In this document: positions 43,813 to 50,951 of the stretch, piece after piece
How positions within the stretch are numbered: the first letter of the stretch is position 1
Layout of the letters: every line of letters starts with the position of its first letter
Assembly: GCA_902546765.1 (NCBI GenBank)
Contig: CACCLG010000007.1
Span: forward strand, 1 to 50,951
From: an uncultured Pelagibacteraceae bacterium
Lineage (GTDB): Bacteria; Pseudomonadota; Alphaproteobacteria; Pelagibacterales; Pelagibacteraceae
Reading direction: 5' to 3'
Length of the DNA: 50,951 nt
Translations under genes and position numbers: made by a program
Notes under the pieces: model-generated
What the model saw: only the letters and a program-made list of their open reading frames with translations
Database searches by the model: none
What the model was told of the DNA's origin: nothing

Positions 43813-44720
43813 TAAATAAGTTTATCAATTAAAAATAACACAAAAATTAAGAATAAGTAAAATATTGAGTAAGCAAAAATTTGTTTTGCAATTTTGATCT
43901 CAAATTTATTTTTTTTATAATTATAAAGTTTAAAACAAAGATAATTATAATAAATAGTCAAGGTCAATCCAAGTGTAAGAAATAATTCTGATGTAAATCC
44001 AATCGCATATGGAAAAACCAATGTTGGTAACATTAGCAATGAATATATAAATATATTCTTTTTTGTGTTTTCAATCCCATTAGTAATTGGCAACATTGGA
44101 ATTTTCGCCTTTTTGTAGTCTTTAGCCTTATAAAGGCTTAGGGCCCAAAAATGAGATGGTGTCCAAACAAAAATTATTAGAAAAAAAACTAAAGGTTCAA
44201 TTGATAAAGAGTTTGTTGCTATGGTCCAACCAATAACAGGTGGTAACGCACCTGCAGCTCCTCCAATTACTATATTTTGGGGAGTTCTTCTTTTTAACCA
44301 AATTGTGTAAATAAACAAATAAAAGAAAATAGTAAAAAACAATAAGAAAGCTGAAATAGCATTAGCAAAATAATATAAGCTAAAGACAGAAATAACAGAT
44401 AATGTTGTTCCAAAGTATAAAGCCTGAGCTCTATTAAGTTTACCTCGTGGAATTGGTCTTAAACATGTCCTAGTCATCAATTTATCAAGATCAGCCTCGT
44501 ACCACATGTTCAATGCACCTGCTGCGCCTGCCCCAATGGCTACTATGAGTATACCAATAGCTGCCTGAGTTAAAGGTATGGAATTTGGAGCCGTGAGCAA
44601 ACCAACTGCGCAAGTAAATATTGCTAAAGACATTACTCTTGGCTTCATGAGCTTTATTAGCTCTGAGATAATTCCAAGATCTGTATTAGATCTTTTTTCT
44701 CTTAAGATAGTAGACTGCAT
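43812..44720 (-). CDS. ctaB: Protohaem IX farnesyltransferase (CtaB, haem O synthase)
   Basis: UbiA-family prenyltransferase that makes haem O for the oxidase. 302 residues with about nine helices. First Asp-rich motif NMWYEADLDKLMTRT with RPIPRGKL, and second loop YKAKDYKKAKIPMLP are clear. Haem A synthase (ctaA) is not in the window. Lies 27 nt after ctaD. Confidence 0.97.
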   Translation of the reverse strand: MQSTILREKRSNTDLGIISELIKLMKPRVMSLAIFTCAVGLLTAPNSIPLTQAAIGILIVAIGAGAAGALNMWYEADLDKLMTRTCLRPIPRGKLNRAQALYFGTTLSVISVFSLYYFANAISAFLLFFTIFFYLFIYTIWLKRRTPQNIVIGGAAGALPPVIGWTIATNSLSIEPLVFFLIIFVWTPSHFWALSLYKAKDYKKAKIPMLPITNGIENTKKNIFIYSLLMLPTLVFPYAIGFTSELFLTLGLTLTIYYNYLCFKLYNYKKNKFEIKIAKQIFAYSIFYLFLIFVLFLIDKLI

Positions 44721-44747
44721 TTTAATATTATATATTTTTACTAGAAT

Positions 44748-46385
<1,638 letters not shown>

Positions 46386-47198
46386 TTAATTACTCGCTAT
46401 TAAATTTTTATTAATTAAACTTTCGTCTTTTGCAAACTTTATTTTTGCATCTGACAACCACGCTTGATAGTCCTCATCAGAAACTACTCTTACTTCGATT
46501 GGCATAAATGCGTGCTTTATTCCACATAATTCTGAACATTGACCATAGTATGTTCCAACTTTTTCTGCTTTAAACCATGTTTCATTAATTCTTCCTGGCA
46601 TTGCATCTCTTTTAACTCCAAATGAAGGTAATGCCCATGCATGCAATACATCATTTGCTGTAATTAATACTTTTACAACTTTATTTACTGGCACCACCAC
46701 AACGTTATCAACTGCTAGTAATCTTGGTTGACCCTCTTTTAAATCCTCTTCTTCAATCATGTATGAGTCAAAAATTATATTTTCATCTGGATATTCATAG
46801 CCCCAGTACCACTGATATCCAATTGCTTTGATAGTTACATCCGCTTTTGGAATTGTATCTTGAGAATACAAAACCTTAAATGATGGAACAGCCATTACTA
46901 TTAGAATTAAACATGGAACCAATGTCCAAATTATTTCCACTGCAACATTATGAGTTCTTTTTGACGGATTAGGATTTCTAGATTCTCTAAATCTCACCAT
47001 CACAAATAACATCAGAAACAACACAAACGCACTTATTGCCACAATAATTGGAAGCAGCATATAGTCGTGGAACCACACAATATCTCTCATTGTCTGAGAT
47101 GCAGGCTCCTGAAAACTCAATTGCCACTTCTCCGGTTGATTGGCAAAAGCAGGCAGTGAAATTAATGAAGTTAATAAGGTTATTGTGAATTTTTTCAT
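46386..47198 (-). CDS. ctaC: Cytochrome c oxidase subunit II (CtaC)
   Basis: CuA subunit that accepts electrons from cytochrome c. I choose ATG 47198 (270 residues), because MKKFTITLLTSLISLPAFA is a normal signal peptide; the longer ORF to 47261 overlaps the rsmE stop. Two membrane helices follow, then the cupredoxin domain with KAIGYQWYWGYEYP and the CuA motif GQCSELCGIKHAFMP. No C-terminal haem domain. First gene of ctaC-D-B-coxF-ctaG-ctaE-surf1-thrC; a 59-nt gap to rsmE could hold the promoter. Confidence 0.98.
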   Translation of the reverse strand: MKKFTITLLTSLISLPAFANQPEKWQLSFQEPASQTMRDIVWFHDYMLLPIIVAISAFVLFLMLFVMVRFRESRNPNPSKRTHNVAVEIIWTLVPCLILIVMAVPSFKVLYSQDTIPKADVTIKAIGYQWYWGYEYPDENIIFDSYMIEEEDLKEGQPRLLAVDNVVVVPVNKVVKVLITANDVLHAWALPSFGVKRDAMPGRINETWFKAEKVGTYYGQCSELCGIKHAFMPIEVRVVSDEDYQAWLSDAKIKFAKDESLINKNLIASN

Positions 47199-47257
47199 TT
47201 TCAAAAGTTTATAAAGCCAAAAATATAAAAAAACACTAGAGATTTCGCGACAATTTA
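47199..47257 (-). promoter_or_regulatory. Likely cox operon promoter region
   Basis: 59 nt between the rsmE stop and the ctaC start. Read on the minus strand it has TTGTCG followed by a T-run and ATATTT, but spacing is poor. It is the only gap over 30 nt from ctaC through the peroxiredoxin gene, so a promoter for the oxidase genes is expected here or inside rsmE. Confidence 0.3.
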
Positions 47258-47956
47258 TCAATTTTTTAGAAAATTGATCACAGATAAAGCAGATATAACT
47301 GCAGTTTCAGTTCGAAGAATGTTATTACCCAATTTTATTGATTGTGTTCCACTATATTTAAGTATTTTTTCTCTCTCGACCTCAGTGTAATCACCTTCGG
47401 GGCCAATTAAAATACATAAAATTTTTTTGTTATTTATTTTTAATTTTTTATTATCTGAATTTAAATCTCCAAATATAAGATTTAAATCTTTATTATTTTT
47501 AAAAAACTCATCTAATTTTTGTATTTTATCTATTTCAGGAATACTTAACCTGTTGCTTTGCTCTGAAGCTTCTGTAACAATTTTTATTAGTCTTTCATAA
47601 TTTATATTTCTTACAACAGTCCTATCTGTAATTACTGGAATGAATTTTGTTACACCTAATTCTGTTGCTTTTTGAATCATGAAATTAAAAAAATTTGATT
47701 TAATAGGAGAAAAAGCTAACCAAAGATCAGTTTCATTTTCTTCATGTCTAAGTTGCTTAGTAACTTTAAAATTTAAATCATTTTTTGAAATTTTTTTAAT
47801 TATTGTTTGCCATTCACCAAACTTATTAAATAAAGAAAAATTACCACCAATAGGAATTCTCATCACTTTAGTTAAATAATGAGATTGTGCTTTATTCAAT
47901 TTTCCTTCTAAATTAATTGATAAACTTTCTGGATAAAATAACCTAATATTGCTCAT
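47258..47956 (-). CDS. rsmE: 16S rRNA (uracil(1498)-N3)-methyltransferase (RsmE)
   Basis: SPOUT methyltransferase acting on 30S subunits. 232 residues. N-terminal PUA-like part with KAQSHYLTKVMRIPIGG, middle QKATELGVTKFIPVITDRTV, the ASEQSNRLSIPEI segment, and the knot LIGPEGDYTEVEREKI with LGNNILRTETAVISAL. Divergent from the HAD gene with a 17-nt gap. Confidence 0.97.
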   Translation of the reverse strand: MSNIRLFYPESLSINLEGKLNKAQSHYLTKVMRIPIGGNFSLFNKFGEWQTIIKKISKNDLNFKVTKQLRHEENETDLWLAFSPIKSNFFNFMIQKATELGVTKFIPVITDRTVVRNINYERLIKIVTEASEQSNRLSIPEIDKIQKLDEFFKNNKDLNLIFGDLNSDNKKLKINNKKILCILIGPEGDYTEVEREKILKYSGTQSIKLGNNILRTETAVISALSVINFLKN

Positions 47957-47973
47957 TATATTTAAATTAAATT

Positions 47974-48636
47974 ATGAAAAATATTAAAGCAATAATATTT
48001 GATGCTTATGGAACTTTATTTGACGTCAATTCTGCTGCAGAAAAATGTAAAGGAAAAATAGGTGATAAGTGGGAAGATTTCGCAAATTATTGGAGAACCA
48101 CACAATTAGAATATACTTGGCTAAGGAGTTTAATGAATAGACATAAAGATTTTTGGAAAATTACTGAAGACAGTTTAGATAAATCGATGAAATTTTTTAA
48201 AATTGATAACTCCATGAAAAATGATTTATTAGATCTGTACAAAGTGCTCTCACCTTTTTCTGAAGTTAAAGAAACTTTAAATAAGTTGAAAAAGAAAGAT
48301 TTTAAGTTAGCAATTCTTTCCAACGGTACTCCTAGCTTGTTGGGAAATCTGGTCAAAAATAATAACTTAGAAAATATATTTGATGATATTTTTTCAATTG
48401 AAGAAGTGGGAATTTTTAAACCAGACTCAAAAGTTTATGAATTACCTGTAAATAAATACAAAATTAAAAAGGACGAAATTTTATTTTTAAGTGCGAATAC
48501 ATGGGATGTTTCTGGGGGTGGAAATTATGGATATAATTCTGTTTGGGTAAACAGGAATAAAAATATATTTGATAATCTTGACTATCAACCATTAGATGAA
48601 ATTCACGATTTAAGTGAGTTACTTGAAATTATATAG
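47974..48636 (+). CDS. HAD-family hydrolase, haloacid dehalogenase type II-like
   Basis: 220 residues. Nucleophile D10 in IIFDAYGTLFDVNSAA, motif II LSNGTPSLLGN, motif III lysine in GIFKPDSKVYEL, and motif IV LFLSANTWDVSGGGNYGYNSVWVNR in pieces. The DAYGTLFDV start and the SAN-WD ending are typical of L-2-haloacid dehalogenases (glycolate-forming on 2-haloacids), but close relatives act on other small substrates. Probably starts a short operon with pirin and qor. Confidence 0.88.
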   Translation: MKNIKAIIFDAYGTLFDVNSAAEKCKGKIGDKWEDFANYWRTTQLEYTWLRSLMNRHKDFWKITEDSLDKSMKFFKIDNSMKNDLLDLYKVLSPFSEVKETLNKLKKKDFKLAILSNGTPSLLGNLVKNNNLENIFDDIFSIEEVGIFKPDSKVYELPVNKYKIKKDEILFLSANTWDVSGGGNYGYNSVWVNRNKNIFDNLDYQPLDEIHDLSELLEII

Positions 48637-48656
48637 TTAAAGTATATATCAATTGA

Positions 48657-49496
48657 ATGAAATCAATAGAAGTTGAAAAAGTTATTGAACCCATATCAGT
48701 ATCAGATGGTGCTGGTGTAAAATTAAAAAGAAGTATTGGAGTTGAGCCAAATTATTTTGATCCATTTTTAATGTTGGATGAGTTTGGATCAGAAAATAGT
48801 GAAGATTATATTGCAGGCTTTCCGCCCCATCCTCATAGAGGTATAGAAACAGTAACCTACATGTTAGCGGGAGATTTTGAACATAAAGATAGTACTGGTG
48901 GACAAGGTAGAATGACAGCAGGAGATGTTCAGTGGATGAAAACAGGAAGTGGTATTATTCATTCAGAAATGCCAGCAATGAAAGAGGGTAAACTTCATGG
49001 TTTTCAATTATGGATAAACATGCCAGCGAGTATGAAAATGGATAAACCTGAATATCATTATATTGATGCTGACAAAATGAGTGTACATAAAGATAGTGAT
49101 AAGCAAATAAAAGTTATTGCTGGAAAATTTCAAAAAGCAGAAGGACCAATTAAAAAGCATAATGTAGAACCTGTTTATTTTGATGTTGAACTTAAAGAAG
49201 ATAAGGAATTTAATTTTGAGATACCCTCCTCTCACAATAATTTTATTTATTTAATTGAGGGTGAAATAAAAATTGGAGAAAAAAAACATGATAAAGTCAA
49301 AGACTCTACTTTGATACTTTTAACTAATGGTGAAAAATTAAAAGTAACTGCTTTGACTAAGGCTAAATTTTTATTAATATCTGGAAAACCAATTGGTGAA
49401 CAAATTGCAAGAGGTGGACCATTTGTAATGAATACAAAACAGGAAATACTTCAAGCTATTGACGATTACCATAATGGAAATTTTGTAAAACAATGA
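48657..49496 (+). CDS. Pirin-family bicupin protein
   Basis: 279 residues, two cupin domains. Metal ligands H58 and H60 in PPHPHRGIETVTY, H102 and E104 in GSGIIHSEMP, with the GDVQWM motif between them. Some bacterial pirins have quercetinase activity and others bind metabolic enzymes; the substrate here is unknown. Overlaps the quinone oxidoreductase gene by 4 nt (ATGA). Confidence 0.93.
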   Translation: MKSIEVEKVIEPISVSDGAGVKLKRSIGVEPNYFDPFLMLDEFGSENSEDYIAGFPPHPHRGIETVTYMLAGDFEHKDSTGGQGRMTAGDVQWMKTGSGIIHSEMPAMKEGKLHGFQLWINMPASMKMDKPEYHYIDADKMSVHKDSDKQIKVIAGKFQKAEGPIKKHNVEPVYFDVELKEDKEFNFEIPSSHNNFIYLIEGEIKIGEKKHDKVKDSTLILLTNGEKLKVTALTKAKFLLISGKPIGEQIARGGPFVMNTKQEILQAIDDYHNGNFVKQ

Positions 49497-50467
49497 AAAA
49501 AATTGAAATAAAAGAATTTGGTGGACCTGAGGTATTAGAAATAAAGAACGTTGATATTGGAAAACCTGGCCAGAATGAAGTGTTAGTTAAAAATTTATCT
49601 ATAGGTATAAATTATATTGATACATACCACCGTTCAGGTCTTTATCCCATCCCACTGCCAAGTGGTATTGGACTTGAAGCTTGTAGTATTATCGAAGAAG
49701 TAGGTTCTGAAGTTAAATTATTTAAAGTTGGAGATAGAGTGACTCGTGCTTCCATGCCAATTGGGACTTATTCAGAAAAACAAATAATACCTGAAGACAA
49801 ACTAGTAAAAGTTCCAGATAACATATCTGATGAGGTTGCATCGTGTATTACTTTAAAAGGTATAACAGCCGAGTATTTATTGCACAGAACTTATCAAGTT
49901 AATAAAGGAGATAAAATTTTATACCATGCAGCTGCAGGGGCACTTGGTCAAATTTTCTGTCCATGGGCAAATGCACTTGGTGCTGAAATAATAGGTACGG
50001 TCGGTTCAGATGAAAAAATAGAAGTAGCCAAAAAGAATGGTTGCCACCATGTTATAAACTATAATGAAAAAAACTTTGTTGAGGAAGTTGAAAAAATTGT
50101 TGGAAAAAATGGACTTGATGTAGTTTATGATGGAGTGGGAGCAAAAACATTTGAAGGTTCAATAGAAGTTTTAAAAGTAAGAGGGATGATGGTGGCTTTT
50201 GGAAACGCGTCTGGTTACGTTCATACATTAGATATAAAAAAACATATAAATACGAAAGGTCTTTTTTTTACTAGACCTTCAATCGCTCATTACACAATTA
50301 TAAGAAAAGAACTTGAAGAGTCAGCTGAAAAAGTTTTTGAAGCAATATCTACTGGTAAATTTAAAGTTGAAATTTCAAAAAAGTATTCTTTGGATGAAGT
50401 TAGAAAAGCTCATGAAGATCTTGAGGGGAGAAAATTACTTGGCCCTGCAATAATTTTACCAGATTAA
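49493..50467 (+). CDS. qor: NADPH:quinone oxidoreductase-like protein (zeta-crystallin/Qor, MDR family)
   Basis: Zinc-free medium-chain dehydrogenase of 324 residues. GroES-like domain with NYIDTYHRSGLYPIPLPSG and GLEACSIIEEVGSEV; Rossmann domain with ILYHAAAGALGQIFCPWAN (AAxGGVG-like) and GAEIIGTVGSDEK; C-terminal YSLDEVRKAHEDLEGRKLLG. The zinc-binding cysteines of alcohol dehydrogenases are missing, as expected for quinone reductases. Its stop shares TTAA with the convergent DUF2721 gene. Confidence 0.94.
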   Translation: MKKIEIKEFGGPEVLEIKNVDIGKPGQNEVLVKNLSIGINYIDTYHRSGLYPIPLPSGIGLEACSIIEEVGSEVKLFKVGDRVTRASMPIGTYSEKQIIPEDKLVKVPDNISDEVASCITLKGITAEYLLHRTYQVNKGDKILYHAAAGALGQIFCPWANALGAEIIGTVGSDEKIEVAKKNGCHHVINYNEKNFVEEVEKIVGKNGLDVVYDGVGAKTFEGSIEVLKVRGMMVAFGNASGYVHTLDIKKHINTKGLFFTRPSIAHYTIIRKELEESAEKVFEAISTGKFKVEISKKYSLDEVRKAHEDLEGRKLLGPAIILPD

Positions 50468-50868
50468 TCTATTTTTACATCCATGTCAGACATGTGTAAA
50501 TTAAGTGCATTTGTAGATATTTGAATCTCCCGTATAAAAAAAATAATTGATATAATCATTGACAAGCAGCATGAACCAAAAATTACTCTCGCTAAGAATA
50601 ATTCATTTAAATAAAGACCAAAAACTGTAAGCATATTAAATAAAAATCCAAACGCTGCAAACATTATCGTCCACCTTAAAATTGAAATTCTTCTACTCAA
50701 GTTGATAAATTGTTTTTTCCATTCTGCAGGAATATGTTTTTCATATACATGTTCGTCATGAAGTTCTCTAACCAACCTGCTTAAAGTATGAAATCTGTTA
50801 CTGTAAACCCCCATTAAAAGAGGAATTGCAGGAAACATTAAAGCTGTAACTGTATAATCTATATTCAT
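50464..50868 (-). CDS. DUF2721-family membrane protein
   Basis: 134 residues with three hydrophobic helices (about 6-22, 67-87 and 93-112). The pattern LMFPAIPLLMGVYSNRFHTLSRLVREL followed by LSRRISILRWTIMFAAFGF fits DUF2721, a small inner-membrane family of unknown function. The remaining 83 nt to the window end are intergenic as far as seen. Confidence 0.8.
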   Translation of the reverse strand: MNIDYTVTALMFPAIPLLMGVYSNRFHTLSRLVRELHDEHVYEKHIPAEWKKQFINLSRRISILRWTIMFAAFGFLFNMLTVFGLYLNELFLARVIFGSCCLSMIISIIFFIREIQISTNALNLHMSDMDVKID

Positions 50869-50951
50869 TCGAATCGAATTGATTATGAAACTAGCCTTTG
50901 TTATTTACAAGTAAATTAATGTTAAATGTTAAATTATTTATTGAACTTACA
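50869..50951. other. Non-coding end of the window
   Basis: 83 nt upstream of the DUF2721 gene. Contains TTTACAAGTAAA at 50904-50915, the reverse complement of a 12-mer at 10250-10261 between prs and rplY, and a tandem ATGTTAA/ATGTTAA near 50920-50932. A GANTC lies at 50871-50875 area. Probably holds the DUF2721 promoter and possibly that of the next gene beyond the window. Confidence 0.3.

Noticed and set aside
47199-47261. Longer ctaC N-terminus from 47261
   Set aside because: The extra 21 residues precede a complete signal peptide and overlap the rsmE stop.

Overview
The window is a densely packed, strongly AT-rich stretch of an alphaproteobacterial chromosome. It most likely comes from a SAR11-type (Pelagibacterales) marine bacterium. 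The reasons are very low G+C by eye, intergenic gaps of mostly 0-60 nt (the longest is about 91 nt, so there is no gene-free stretch over 300 nt), a lysine/asparagine/isoleucine-rich proteome, alphaproteobacterial gene orders (petABC, ctaCDB-coxF-ctaG-coxC-surf1-thrC, mutY-DUF721-dsbA-smc, split b/b' ATP synthase Fo operon), a CcrM methyltransferase, and a carotenoid-to-retinal gene set. I saw no insertion sequence, prophage, CRISPR array, rRNA or restriction system. One tRNA (Gln, TTG) is present.

Layout. 1-3154 (+): end of an unrecognised gene, folB, uvrC, pgsA. 3151-4032 (-): ilvE. 4093-6494 (+): marR-ompR-envZ regulatory operon. 6475-6726 (-): ubiK-like BMFP gene. 6766-12662 (+): lgt, midA-like methyltransferase, pgeF, prs, rplY, pth, ychF. 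12639-15208 (-): petA-petB-petC (cytochrome bc1). 15269-17049 (+): trmL, hemF, greA. 17046-20956 (-): TPR protein, ispE, tRNA-Gln, cca. 20967-23531 (+): uracil-DNA glycosylase, a 44-aa membrane ORF, rnhB, ccrM. 23528-25649 (-): mutY and a flavin monooxygenase. 25650-38270 (+): DUF721/DciA-like, dsbA-like, smc, atpI-B-E-F'-F, crtI-crtB-crtY-blh, ispH, thrB, rnhA. 38314-47956 (-): rsmE, ctaC, ctaD, ctaB, coxF, ctaG, coxC, surf1, thrC, peroxiredoxin, outer-membrane barrel. 47974-50467 (+): HAD hydrolase, pirin, quinone oxidoreductase. 50464-50868 (-): DUF2721 protein.

How the genes work together. Energy conversion dominates: bc1 complex, the core genes for an aa3-type oxidase with its assembly factors, the membrane sector of the ATP synthase, and the enzymes from phytoene to retinal (presumably the chromophore of a rhodopsin encoded elsewhere). 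ispE and ispH supply isoprenoid precursors. DNA maintenance (uvrC, mutY, UDG, rnhA, rnhB, smc, a DnaB-loader-like protein, ccrM) is the second theme. Amino-acid synthesis (ilvE, thrB, thrC) and translation/RNA genes (rplY, pth, ychF, trmL, rsmE, cca, greA) fill the rest.

Most interesting points: an 857-residue SMC with no recognisable hinge domain; four GANTC sites in 77 nt upstream of the gene for the GANTC methyltransferase; four convergent gene pairs whose two stop codons share one TTAA; head-to-head start codons forming CATATG; a cca gene starting 3 nt after a tRNA 3' end; and a family-4-like uracil-DNA glycosylase with only one cysteine. All assignments come from reading the sequence and family knowledge; no database search was run.
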